A stretch of 64,000 nt of DNA, from positions 434,001 to 498,000 of the forward strand of contig NZ_CP007141.1 of assembly GCF_000816145.1 (NCBI RefSeq), written 5' to 3'. The stretch comes from Pseudothermotoga hypogea DSM 11164 = NBRC 106472 (GTDB lineage: Bacteria; Thermotogota; Thermotogae; Thermotogales; DSM-5069). The translations under genes and the position numbers were made by a program. Of the stretch, positions 45,597 to 53,589 are shown in pieces. The notes beneath the pieces are model-generated. The model saw only the letters and a list, made by a program, of their open reading frames with translations, was not told the DNA's origin and made no database searches. Position 1 is the first letter of the stretch. The number at the start of each line of letters is the position of its first letter.

Positions 45597-47747
45597 TTGA
45601 ACGAAGAACGGTTCAAGAGAACTTTCCTCGTCACGGGAATGACCTGTGCGACGTGTGCGAGGATAGTTGAACAAGCGCTCAAGAAGATCGATGGTGTGAA
45701 GTTCGCTTCTGTGAATTTGGCGACTTCTACAGGTTTCATTTTGGCTGAAAGAGAGATAGATTTCGAAACGATAAAGAAAGCGGTTGAAGCGGTCGGCTAT
45801 GGCGTCGAAACTGAGCTTGGAGAAGACGTCGAATCGAGACGGTACGCTGAAGCGAAGAAGAACGTCATCTTGGTCTGGCTTTTCACTGGCCCACTCATGT
45901 CGTTCATGTTGCTTCACATGTTCTTTCACATCCCTTGGCTCGGTTGGCTCGAGTTTGTTCTGCTGAGCTTCGTCATCTTCTTCGTCGGAAGAAGGATCAT
46001 CAAAGGCGCCTGGATCGCCATCACGCACAAACACGCCAACATGGACGTTCTCACTTTTCTTGGCGCGTTCAGCGCTTGGATGACGGGTTTGCTTTCGATG
46101 CTTCATCTTCCAGTCACTTCCTTCGCCGCAGTCGGTGCCATGATCGTGGCGTTCAACATCACTGGCAGGTTCATCGAATCGCGTCTACGGGATAAAGCGA
46201 GCAAGCAGTTGAAATCTTTGATGCAACTTCGAGCGAAACAGGCGTGTGTTCTGTTAGATTCTGGTGAGATTCTTTTGCCCATCGAAGCGGTGAAGGAAGG
46301 CTTCGTCGTGGTTGTCAAGCCGTCGGAACGTGTCCCTGTCGACGGTGTGATCGTGGAAGGATCAGGACTCATCGATGAGTCTATGATAACTGGTGAGTCT
46401 GTGCCTGTAATCAAGAAGGCTGGAGATCCTGTGACGGCAGGTTCGTTGAACCTCACATCTTCGTTCAAGATCCGAGTCACGAAGGTGGGTGAAGATACAT
46501 TCTTGTCTCAAATGCTCAAGCTCGTTCGGGAGGCACAGGGATTCAAGGTCCCGATACAGGCGCTCGCGGATCGAATAACGAACTTTTTCGTTCCCTTGGT
46601 GTTCATCTTGGCAGTCTTCAGTGCCGTGTTTTGGTACTTCAACTACGAAAGATTTTCGACTTTTCTTGAGAAAATGAGTCGCATCGTTCCTTGGATCGTC
46701 CACACGAACGCTTTCAGCTTCTCGATCTTCGTCTTCGTTTCAACCTTGGTCATAGCCTGTCCGTGTGCGCTGGGACTCGCAACACCCATGGCACTGTTGG
46801 TGGGAACGACTCAAGCGATGAAGAAAGGTTTGCTCATCAGAAACGCCGAAGCGATACAGACAGCGAAAGATGTGGGTTTCGTTCTCACCGACAAAACCGG
46901 CACGCTCACCACAGGTGAACCCGTGGTGGTCGAACACAACTTGGACGAAGAACTTTTGAAGATCGTTTCGGGTATCGAGAAAAAGTCGAACCATCCCTTC
47001 GCCAAGGCGATCGCAAAGCTTGTCAATGCAGATATCGAAACACAGCATTTCGAAGAGATCGTCGGTGAGGGTGTGAAAGCGATCGTGAAGGGCAGAGAGT
47101 ACTTCGTTGGAAGGCCTTCGGATTATTCACACTATGAAAAGCAGCTCGAACAGGGAAGAACGATCGTTGAGGTGAGAGTGGATGGAGAAATCAGAGGTTT
47201 TCTCGCCTTGGAGGACAAATTGAGGGAAGATGCAAAAGAAGCCGTGGAAAAACTGAAGAAGATGGAAATAGAAACCATCATGGTCACGGGAGACAACGAG
47301 AGGGTCGCCAGAGCCGTGGCGAAGAAACTTGCGATAGACAAGGTTCATGCGCAGTTGAAACCTCAAGAAAAGCTCGGGTTGGTGAGAAAGTACCAATCTT
47401 TCGGCAAGAAGGTCATGATGGTGGGAGATGGGATGAACGACGCCGCGGCACTGAAAGCCGCCGACATAGGTGTGGCGATGGGCAGCGGTACGGACATCGC
47501 CATGGACAGTGCCGACATCGTCGTGGTGAAAGGTGGTATATTCAAAGTTGTGGAAGCCATAGAGGTGTCGAAGGGGACGTTGAAGAAGATCAGGCAGAAT
47601 CTGTTTTGGGCGTTCTTCTACAACGTCGTTGCGATCCCGTTGGCTATGGCGGGTTTGATCCACCCACTGGTGGCAGAAATCGCGATGCTGTTCAGTTCGA
47701 TCAGCGTGGTGCTCAACTCTCTGAGGATGAAAGAGGTGGGACGATGA
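45597..47747 (+). CDS. copA: Copper-translocating P-type ATPase
   Basis: A 716-residue P1B-ATPase. One N-terminal metal-binding HMA domain carries GMTCATCA (about 15-22). Eight transmembrane helices surround the actuator loop (MITGES near 261) and the ion site CPCALGLATP near 385. The phosphorylation motif is DKTGTLTTG (about 428), the HP motif SNHPFAKAI and the hinge GDGMNDAAAL follow. The CPC site indicates Cu(I) or Ag(I) export. TTG at 45597 has GGAGGTG seven bases upstream. The stop overlaps copZ. Confidence 0.96.
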   Translation: MNEERFKRTFLVTGMTCATCARIVEQALKKIDGVKFASVNLATSTGFILAEREIDFETIKKAVEAVGYGVETELGEDVESRRYAEAKKNVILVWLFTGPLMSFMLLHMFFHIPWLGWLEFVLLSFVIFFVGRRIIKGAWIAITHKHANMDVLTFLGAFSAWMTGLLSMLHLPVTSFAAVGAMIVAFNITGRFIESRLRDKASKQLKSLMQLRAKQACVLLDSGEILLPIEAVKEGFVVVVKPSERVPVDGVIVEGSGLIDESMITGESVPVIKKAGDPVTAGSLNLTSSFKIRVTKVGEDTFLSQMLKLVREAQGFKVPIQALADRITNFFVPLVFILAVFSAVFWYFNYERFSTFLEKMSRIVPWIVHTNAFSFSIFVFVSTLVIACPCALGLATPMALLVGTTQAMKKGLLIRNAEAIQTAKDVGFVLTDKTGTLTTGEPVVVEHNLDEELLKIVSGIEKKSNHPFAKAIAKLVNADIETQHFEEIVGEGVKAIVKGREYFVGRPSDYSHYEKQLEQGRTIVEVRVDGEIRGFLALEDKLREDAKEAVEKLKKMEIETIMVTGDNERVARAVAKKLAIDKVHAQLKPQEKLGLVRKYQSFGKKVMMVGDGMNDAAALKAADIGVAMGSGTDIAMDSADIVVVKGGIFKVVEAIEVSKGTLKKIRQNLFWAFFYNVVAIPLAMAGLIHPLVAEIAMLFSSISVVLNSLRMKEVGR

Positions 47748-47947
47748 AATACGAACTCCTCGTTCCAGACATTTCCTGCGGTCACTGCAGAAACAAAATC
47801 AGTAGAGCGCTCGAAGAACTCGGTGTGAAGAACTACCAGATAGACGTACAGACGAAGAAAGTGATCGTGGAAGCACAAAACATTGAGCCCATAACGAGAA
47901 AGCTCGAACAGATGGGTTATCCTGTGGAAAGTTTCAAACAGATCTGA
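47744..47947 (+). CDS. copZ: Heavy-metal-associated domain protein (CopZ-like chaperone)
   Basis: A 67-residue single HMA domain with the metal motif DISCGHCRNK (residues 9-18), where CGHC replaces the usual CxxC with two variable residues, still C-x-x-C. It likely hands copper to CopA. The ATG overlaps the copA stop by four bases. Its stop is three bases from the convergent htpX stop. Confidence 0.9.
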   Translation: MKYELLVPDISCGHCRNKISRALEELGVKNYQIDVQTKKVIVEAQNIEPITRKLEQMGYPVESFKQI

Positions 47948-47949
47948 TA

Positions 47950-48930
47950 TCAACCTTCTTGGAGCTCTCTCAAAACGATCTCGTCTGGAACGTTTTCCAA
48001 CAACGCGATGCGCTTGTGTATGGGTGGATGCGTGCTGAACAGGTTCGCGAAGAATCCCTCCTTGTTGTTCACCGATCTTTTCAACGGATCTGAGATGAAC
48101 AGATGCGCCGTCGCGATCGTGGCACCTTTGACTTTCCCCTTATTCTTCTGCATCTTTGCGATCTTTCTCAGCGCACCCGACAATCCTTTTGGGTTTCTTG
48201 TCAATTCAACGGCCTTCGCGTCCGCAAGGTACTCTCTGGTCCTTGAAACTGCGAAGATGCTGACGCGTCCGATCAGAGAAAAGAGCGTCGCAACGAGCGC
48301 GAGGATGAGCAACGCCACAAGGATGTAACCCACTCCAGAATCTTTTTTCTTCGATGACCTTCTCCCCCCACCACTCCACGCCAGAAACCTCAAGCTCCTC
48401 CACGCGAAAAGTTGCACCAAGACCATGGTGCCCAAAATAGCGCTTATGGTGGTCATCAAGAGCGTGTCTCTGTTCTTTATGTGACTGATCTCGTGCGCGA
48501 TGACACCTTCGGTCTCTTCCCTGTTGAGATGTTTCAGAAGGCCACTGGTGACACACACCGCACTCTTTTCAACCTTGAAGCCCGTGGCGAAGGCGTTTAT
48601 GTTCTCGTCCTCCATCACGTAAACTTCTGGGGTTTTTTCAAGACCAGCGGCGATCGTGAGCTCTTCAACGATGTTCTTGAGCTGTTTTTCTTCAAGGCTC
48701 TTCTCATTTATCTTCCGAGCGTTGACCGATCTGAGCACCAAAGCTGGTCCAGACGACATACCCGCCAGAATCTGGATCAAGGCGATGAAGATCAGAAGGA
48801 TCGTTCCGAACGGGAAAACACCGAACAGAGCGTCCACGATCAGCCCGAGCGTGGCCATCAAGAACAGAAACAAAAAGACCAAAAGATAGGTTTTTTTCAA
48901 ATTCTTCTTCTGTTGCACCAGATAGTCCAT
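47950..48930 (-). CDS. htpX: HtpX-type M48 membrane metalloprotease
   Basis: A 326-residue integral membrane protease. Two N-terminal transmembrane helices, the zinc site VIAHEISHIKNRD (about 145-157), and a further pair of helices with an inserted lysine/serine-rich loop (GGGRRSSKKKDSG near 192). The third zinc ligand is in SRTREYLADAKAVEL. It degrades damaged membrane proteins. It lies 12 bases after lemA, the usual pairing. Confidence 0.95.
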   Translation of the reverse strand: MDYLVQQKKNLKKTYLLVFLFLFLMATLGLIVDALFGVFPFGTILLIFIALIQILAGMSSGPALVLRSVNARKINEKSLEEKQLKNIVEELTIAAGLEKTPEVYVMEDENINAFATGFKVEKSAVCVTSGLLKHLNREETEGVIAHEISHIKNRDTLLMTTISAILGTMVLVQLFAWRSLRFLAWSGGGRRSSKKKDSGVGYILVALLILALVATLFSLIGRVSIFAVSRTREYLADAKAVELTRNPKGLSGALRKIAKMQKNKGKVKGATIATAHLFISDPLKRSVNNKEGFFANLFSTHPPIHKRIALLENVPDEIVLRELQEG

Positions 48931-48942
48931 AAGATCACTCTC

Positions 48943-49500
48943 TCAAAACGTCAGATCCACCTTGGGTGTTTCCTTCTCCGCCGCGGTGGCTTCGAAGAAG
49001 GGGAAGGGTTTGAAGTTGAACATCTTGGCAACGACGTTGGTTGGGAACATCTCGATAGAGGCGTTGTACTTCATCACAGTGTCGTTGTAGAACTGTCTCG
49101 CGTAAGTGATCCTGTTCTCTGTGCTGGTGAGTTCTTCCATGAGCTGTTTCACCTGCTCGTTGGATTTGAGCTCTGGGTATCTTTCAAAAACTGCGAGCAA
49201 GCGAGACAGTGCACCTGAAAGCTCCCCTTCCGCCTTTATGCGATCGTCTATCGAACCACCAGACACAGCTTTGGCGCGCGCGTTTATCACGGCTTCCAAT
49301 GTTTCTTTCTCGTACTTCATATACCCCTTCACCGCGTTCACAAGGTTGGGTATGAGATCGTGCCTTCTCTTCAACTGAACATCGATTTGACTCCACGCGT
49401 TCTCGACGCGCTTCTTCCTTGAAACCAACGAGTTGTACGTTCCAACGAACCAGATCAGAAGGATCAGTACTATCGCCACGATGATGCCGACCACTATCAC
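48943..49500 (-). CDS. lemA: LemA family protein
   Basis: A 185-residue LemA protein: one N-terminal transmembrane helix then a helical bundle with the conserved YNSLVSRKKRVENAWSQIDV (about 23-42) and LKRRHDLIPNLVNAVKGYM. Function is not known, but lemA is often next to htpX, as here. The GTG at 49500 is preferred because GGAGGTGA lies six bases before it; an earlier GTG at 49515 would sit on that site. Confidence 0.9.
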   Translation of the reverse strand: MIVVGIIVAIVLILLIWFVGTYNSLVSRKKRVENAWSQIDVQLKRRHDLIPNLVNAVKGYMKYEKETLEAVINARAKAVSGGSIDDRIKAEGELSGALSRLLAVFERYPELKSNEQVKQLMEELTSTENRITYARQFYNDTVMKYNASIEMFPTNVVAKMFNFKPFPFFEATAAEKETPKVDLTF

Positions 49501-49540
49501 AACGATCACCTCCACCGAAGAGAATCATACACCAAAAATT

Positions 49541-49565
49541 AAACCCCGGCACAAGGCCGGGGTTT
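49541..49565 (-). terminator. Intrinsic terminator of the OmpB-like gene
   Basis: AAACCCCGGC / GCCGGGGTTT with a five-base loop, followed on the minus strand by AATTTTTGG. It ends the OmpB-like transcript before lemA. Confidence 0.85.
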
Positions 49566-49581
49566 TATGTGTTGACTTCAA

Positions 49582-50550
49582 TCAGAACGTTACGCGCATT
49601 CTCCAAGCAACAGTAGCGATCGTTCCATCCCACGAGAGAGCCAACCTGTGGCCAATCAAACCCGTCTTCCAGGAAGCGTAACCTGCGAGTAGGAAGTTTG
49701 TTATGCTTGTGATGTTTGGTATCACAACATCCGCACCAACTGTGACTGGGGCAAGCGCTGTCGTTTTGACCGCAATGCCAAGCTGGTTGTTATTATCGAA
49801 CGCGACGCTCGCACTCAGCTTTTCGATGCCAACGTCCGCACCGACGAGGTATTTCTGGAGAATTGGCGAGCCTGCTGGATTAATCGTGAAATAGCCAAAA
49901 CCTTTCAATGTTGCACCTTGAATTGCCAAAGCCTTTGCAAGATCAACACTTGCTGAGAGACTAAACGGTGGCAAACCTGACGTGGCGTTCAGCAGATCTT
50001 GAACAAGTATTCCGGTGCTCAAGAATCCAAAGCTCAAGCTGTTAAACACATCAACGTTGACGATCTTGGTTGCATCGGGCGTCACAAAAACACTTAGACT
50101 GTCGGAGAGATCTCCAGAGCTGATATCAAACTTCAAGCCGACCGCTGCGTCATCGGAATACGCGGTAAAGGACGGCGTGGTGATAAGCCAGCTGAAGTTG
50201 GCACCTGACGCGCTGGACCAACCGCGCTCGAGATTTCCAGCCTGAAGCGTTACCGTGAACGAATCAGATGTGTAGAGCTTCTGCCAGACGTATCCCCAGT
50301 AGCTCCAAGAGAACGCTGGTGGGGTAGAGGTAGTAACTGTTGGGGAAATGGAAACGTAGAAGCCTGTCGTTTGGTCCTCATTCGATGCTTCGATGTAGAG
50401 TGCTCCAGCGACACCAACTGAGAAGCTCATGCTGGTTGGTGTAGCTGTGTACGTTAGTTTCGGTGTCACGTCAAGACGACCAGAAAAGTTCACCGCTGCG
50501 AATGCTGCGACCGTTACCAGGGCGACCAACAGAACAAGCAGTTTCCTCAT
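49582..50550 (-). CDS. Outer-membrane beta-barrel protein, candidate toga OmpB
   Basis: A 322-residue protein with a signal peptide (LLVLLVALVTVAAFA), a barrel-like body of alternating strands and the terminal signal VAWRMRVTF. It lies directly downstream of an OmpA1-type gene, the position of the barrel component (OmpB) of the Thermotogales toga. Sequence similarity between such barrels is low, so context weighs heavily. Serine, threonine and alanine dominate. ATG has GGAGGG upstream. Confidence 0.7.
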   Translation of the reverse strand: MRKLLVLLVALVTVAAFAAVNFSGRLDVTPKLTYTATPTSMSFSVGVAGALYIEASNEDQTTGFYVSISPTVTTSTPPAFSWSYWGYVWQKLYTSDSFTVTLQAGNLERGWSSASGANFSWLITTPSFTAYSDDAAVGLKFDISSGDLSDSLSVFVTPDATKIVNVDVFNSLSFGFLSTGILVQDLLNATSGLPPFSLSASVDLAKALAIQGATLKGFGYFTINPAGSPILQKYLVGADVGIEKLSASVAFDNNNQLGIAVKTTALAPVTVGADVVIPNITSITNFLLAGYASWKTGLIGHRLALSWDGTIATVAWRMRVTF

Positions 50551-50580
50551 AAGTTAACACCCTCCTTCACTTTAAATTTT

Positions 50581-50595
50581 ACCCCTCACTGGGGT
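50581..50595 (-). terminator. Weak hairpin between ompA1 and the OmpB-like gene
   Basis: ACCCC-AGTGA-GGGGT on the minus strand, immediately after the ompA1 stop, with the tail AAAATTT. Too short for full termination; it may reduce expression of the second gene. Confidence 0.4.
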
Positions 50596-51804
50596 TCACA
50601 TTGCACCCACTATCATGGCGGCGACTGCAATGATTATAGCACCTATGACGGCGCCAGTCAAAGCCGCATTGGCCTTGGAGAGATCCTCGATCTTCTTGAG
50701 CAGCTCGGCCTTGACGCTGTCGATGGTGCTTCCAACTTGAGTGAATCTCTCATCCGTATCGGATCTCACCGCAAACAAACCGTCTCTGAGTTCGCTCAGC
50801 TGAGTGTTGACAGAATCGAGTTCGTCAAGGATGTAATCGATCTGTTCTTCGTGCATCGCCATGAATTCGTCAACTTTACCAGCGAGTTCTTCGAGCTTCT
50901 TGGCTTGAGCTTCTATCAGTTGCTTGTTCGATGCTATAGCTTCTCTGTTGGAAGCTATGGCTTCTTCGTTCGCCGAAACCTTTGCGTTCAACTTGGCGAT
51001 GGCTTCTTCGTTTGCATTGACTCTCGCATCGATCTTGTCGACCTTTTCACTCAATCTGTCCAGCTTGATGGAAACATAGCCAAGATTCTTGACCGCATTG
51101 TCGAGCATCGAAGAAAGATCTCCCACCTGAGCCTCGAGAGCGGTTATCCTGTTAGACTGAGCACGTGTGTAAGATGTGAGATCCTTGACGATGTTCTTCA
51201 CTGGCTCGAGCGCGAGCAGTTTCTTGTCCAGATCCGCGATCTTGTTTTCGATCTTGGAGATCGCTGCCTCACAGTTTGCCGCGTGGTCGGCGAGTTTGCT
51301 TTCGAACGCAGAGCTCAGTTTGGCAAGATCCTCTTCGTGTTTCCTCTGCAGATTGGCGATCGCTTCGTAGAGTTTGATGACGTCTTTGTCATGGATGTTC
51401 ACAGTCTGTTTGAGAGACTCCAACGATTTTGCAAGCTCTTCGACCTTGGTTGAGGCTGCGAGCTCTCCAACTTTCTTCTCCAGCTGATCCACCCTCTGAA
51501 TGGTCGAACCGAGCTTGACGCTGATGGCATCCAGGACCTTCAAAACATCGCTGATGTAAGGACCGACGATCTGTGTTTCGATCAGCCCGATGAGTCTGCT
51601 GATCATTGCGGCTTCTTCGTAGCGTGTGATGTTGCGATCTCCCTTGAAGGTCCCATCGGGATATCCAATGACGATACCCTTATCCTTCAGATGTTTCACG
51701 TACTCATAGGCCCAGTGTTTTTCTGGTACGTCTGGAAACATCCCGGAAGCGAACACCCCTACGGCAACGACCAATGCCACGACTGTGAGGAAAAGTTTCT
51801 TCAT
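50596..51804 (-). CDS. ompA1: OmpA1-type toga spacer protein (SLH domain, coiled coil, C-terminal anchor)
   Basis: A 402-residue protein: signal peptide, one SLH domain (FPDVPEKHWAYEYVKHLKDK, GYPDGTFKGD; about 22-65), a coiled coil of about 300 residues and a final hydrophobic helix (GAVIGAIIIAVAAMIVGAM). In Thermotoga OmpA1 links the cell wall to the outer toga: the SLH part binds the peptidoglycan side and the C-terminus sits in the outer membrane. Tandem 14-residue units starting VNANEEAIAKLNAK / VSANEEAIASNREA occur near 285-325. The ATG at 51804 has GGGAGG upstream. Confidence 0.9.
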   Translation of the reverse strand: MKKLFLTVVALVVAVGVFASGMFPDVPEKHWAYEYVKHLKDKGIVIGYPDGTFKGDRNITRYEEAAMISRLIGLIETQIVGPYISDVLKVLDAISVKLGSTIQRVDQLEKKVGELAASTKVEELAKSLESLKQTVNIHDKDVIKLYEAIANLQRKHEEDLAKLSSAFESKLADHAANCEAAISKIENKIADLDKKLLALEPVKNIVKDLTSYTRAQSNRITALEAQVGDLSSMLDNAVKNLGYVSIKLDRLSEKVDKIDARVNANEEAIAKLNAKVSANEEAIASNREAIASNKQLIEAQAKKLEELAGKVDEFMAMHEEQIDYILDELDSVNTQLSELRDGLFAVRSDTDERFTQVGSTIDSVKAELLKKIEDLSKANAALTGAVIGAIIIAVAAMIVGAM

Positions 51805-51891
51805 GGCGCCAACCTCCCTTCTGATTATTCTCTTTGGTGGGAACTGCTCCCCCCCACTTGTCAAAGACCGAAACAACCCAGCTCAGAACTC

Positions 51892-51921
51892 ATTATATCA
51901 CTCGAACGACATGTAAATCAA
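51892..51921 (-). promoter_or_regulatory. ompA1 promoter (TTGATT-18-TATAAT)
   Basis: TTGATT (51921-51916) and a perfect TATAAT (51897-51892) on the minus strand, just before the tyrS stop region ends. The leader to the ompA1 ATG is about 85 bases. Confidence 0.65.
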
Positions 51922-51925
51922 GTCT

Positions 51926-53128
51926 TCAATCCGTCTCTCTGCGAACCAGTTTGAAGAACTGTCTCTTGCCAACCTTCAGGATCTTTTCTGTCTCCAGTGT
52001 GAGCTTCGCATGGATGTCGGTGATCTTTTCTCCGTCGACTTTGACGCCACCTTGTTGGATCAACCTCTTTGCCTCACTTTTGCTCTCAGCCACGTTCAAC
52101 TTCATGAGTAATTCTACCAGTTCGACATGGTCCCTGTCAAGATGCACGGTGGGCATTTCTTCGGGAAGCTCTCTTTTCGAAAAGACTTTGACGAAATGTT
52201 CTTGTGCTTCTCTGGCTTCATCTTCTCCGTGGAAGAACTTGGTGATCTCGAACGCCAACTTCATCTTGACGTCCCTTGGGTTGATCTTTCCCTCTTTCAT
52301 CAACCTTTCGTACTCTTCGATCTTTTCTTCCGACACGTTCGTCAGAAGTCTCATGTACTTCACAATGAGCCAGTCTGGGATCGACATGAGCTTTCCGAAC
52401 ATCTCGTTGGGTGGGTCGTTGAAGGCTATGTAGTTGCCGTAACTTTTACTCATCTTCATCTTTCCATCCGTGCCCTCTATGATGGGCATCGTCATGACGA
52501 TCTGAGGTTCTTGTCCGAGCTGTTGTTGGATGTGTCTGCCAACCAGAAGATTGAAGTACTGATCTGTTCCTCCAAGTTCCACGTCGGCTTCTATCGCCAC
52601 GGAATCTTGAGCTTGAGCGAGTGGATAGAGAAATTCTGCGATCGAAATGGGAACGTTCTCTTTGTACCTCTTTGCAAAATCGTCCCTCTCGAGCATACGT
52701 GCGACAGTGTACTTGGACGCGAGCTTAATCACGTCGGCGAAGCTCATCTTTCCGAGCCATTCGCTGTTGAAACGAAGCTCCGTCTTCTCTCGGTCCAAGA
52801 TTTTGAAGACCTGCTGTGCGTAAGTTTCCGCGTTTTTCTTCACTTCCTCTTCGCTGAGCATGGGTCTTGTCGAATCTCTTCCTGAAGGATCACCTATCTG
52901 TGCGGTGAAATCTCCGATGATGAGCACGACCCTATGACCCAGCTCCTGAAACTGTTTCAACTTGAAGAGCACCACGGCGTGTCCAAGGTGAAGGTCTGGT
53001 CTTGAGGGATCGACGCCGAGTTTGACACGAAGCTGTTTTTTTCGCTTCAACTTGTCCAAAAGTTCTTCCTCGTTGACCAGATCGACCACGTTCTTCTTCA
53101 AGATCTGAAGTTGTTTCAGTGGGTCCAT
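51926..53128 (-). CDS. tyrS: Tyrosyl-tRNA synthetase
   Basis: A 400-residue class I synthetase of the TyrZ/TyrS2 type. HIGH motif is HLGHA (about 47-51), tyrosine-binding GGTDQYFNLLVGR near 190, KMSKS in KMKMSKSYGN (about 228-237). A C-terminal S4 RNA-binding domain (AKRLIQQGGVKVDGEKI) follows. It starts four bases after secG. No T-box is seen in front of the pair. Confidence 0.97.
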   Translation of the reverse strand: MDPLKQLQILKKNVVDLVNEEELLDKLKRKKQLRVKLGVDPSRPDLHLGHAVVLFKLKQFQELGHRVVLIIGDFTAQIGDPSGRDSTRPMLSEEEVKKNAETYAQQVFKILDREKTELRFNSEWLGKMSFADVIKLASKYTVARMLERDDFAKRYKENVPISIAEFLYPLAQAQDSVAIEADVELGGTDQYFNLLVGRHIQQQLGQEPQIVMTMPIIEGTDGKMKMSKSYGNYIAFNDPPNEMFGKLMSIPDWLIVKYMRLLTNVSEEKIEEYERLMKEGKINPRDVKMKLAFEITKFFHGEDEAREAQEHFVKVFSKRELPEEMPTVHLDRDHVELVELLMKLNVAESKSEAKRLIQQGGVKVDGEKITDIHAKLTLETEKILKVGKRQFFKLVRRETD

Positions 53129-53132
53129 CGAC

Positions 53133-53363
53133 TCACCTCGCGATGAAGAAGGCTGTCAGAATGCTGCTGACCATGAACGCTATGGCAAGACCGAGTGTGA
53201 TCTTTCCGGGCGTGTCGAGGCCTTTCTTTCTTCCGAACATCGTGTAGAGAGAACCTGAGCCGAAGGCGCCTCCGAGTTCTGCGAACTTGCCCATCTGCTG
53301 GATCACCATGTAGATGAGCCCAGCGCTGATGAGTGAATGAACGATTATCATGAACGTTTTCAC
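53133..53363 (-). CDS. secG: Preprotein translocase subunit SecG
   Basis: A 76-residue protein with two transmembrane helices and the SecG loop GGAFGSGSLYTMFGRKKGLD (about 31-50). It assists SecYE. The GTG start has AGGAGGTGG upstream. It is the first gene of a secG-tyrS transcript. Confidence 0.93.
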   Translation of the reverse strand: MKTFMIIVHSLISAGLIYMVIQQMGKFAELGGAFGSGSLYTMFGRKKGLDTPGKITLGLAIAFMVSSILTAFFIAR

Positions 53364-53397
53364 CTTTCCACCTCCTGCAAGGCTTCGACTGAAAAAG

Positions 53398-53403
53398 ATT
53401 ATA
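53398..53403 (-). promoter_or_regulatory. -10 element for secG-tyrS
   Basis: TATAAT on the minus strand 35 bases before the secG start; no convincing -35 hexamer. Confidence 0.45.
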
Positions 53404-53436
53404 CAACAAACGCCCCATCTTGACTCGAGAAACTAA

Positions 53437-53458
53437 AAAACCCCCGTTTGGGGGTTTT
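53437..53458 (-). terminator. Intrinsic terminator of tRNA-Met
   Basis: AAAACCCCC-AAAC-GGGGGTTTT followed by TTAG on the minus strand. The first A of the stem is the final A of the encoded CCA, so no trailer separates tRNA and terminator. Confidence 0.88.
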
Positions 53459-53534
53459 GGTGGCGGCGGTGGGATTCGAACCCACGACATAGTGATTATG
53501 AATCACTCGCTCTGACCATCTGAGCTACACCGCC
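53458..53534 (-). tRNA. tRNA-Met (anticodon CAT)
   Basis: Acceptor arms GGCGGTG / CGCCGCC, anticodon stem AGTGA / TCACT with loop TTCATAA, T arm GTGGG-TTCGAAT-CCCAC, CCA encoded. The first pair is G-C, so it is not the initiator; elongator Met is most likely, but a lysidine-modified tRNA-Ile cannot be excluded by sequence alone. Confidence 0.92.
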
Positions 53535-53589
53535 ACTCACTTTGAATGATACCACAACGAACCAGAAGGTTCAAGTGGCACGGCGAGAT

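Noticed and set aside
53364-53436. T-box leader for secG-tyrS
   Set aside because: The interval is about 70 bases and contains no specifier loop, T-box sequence or terminator/antiterminator pair.
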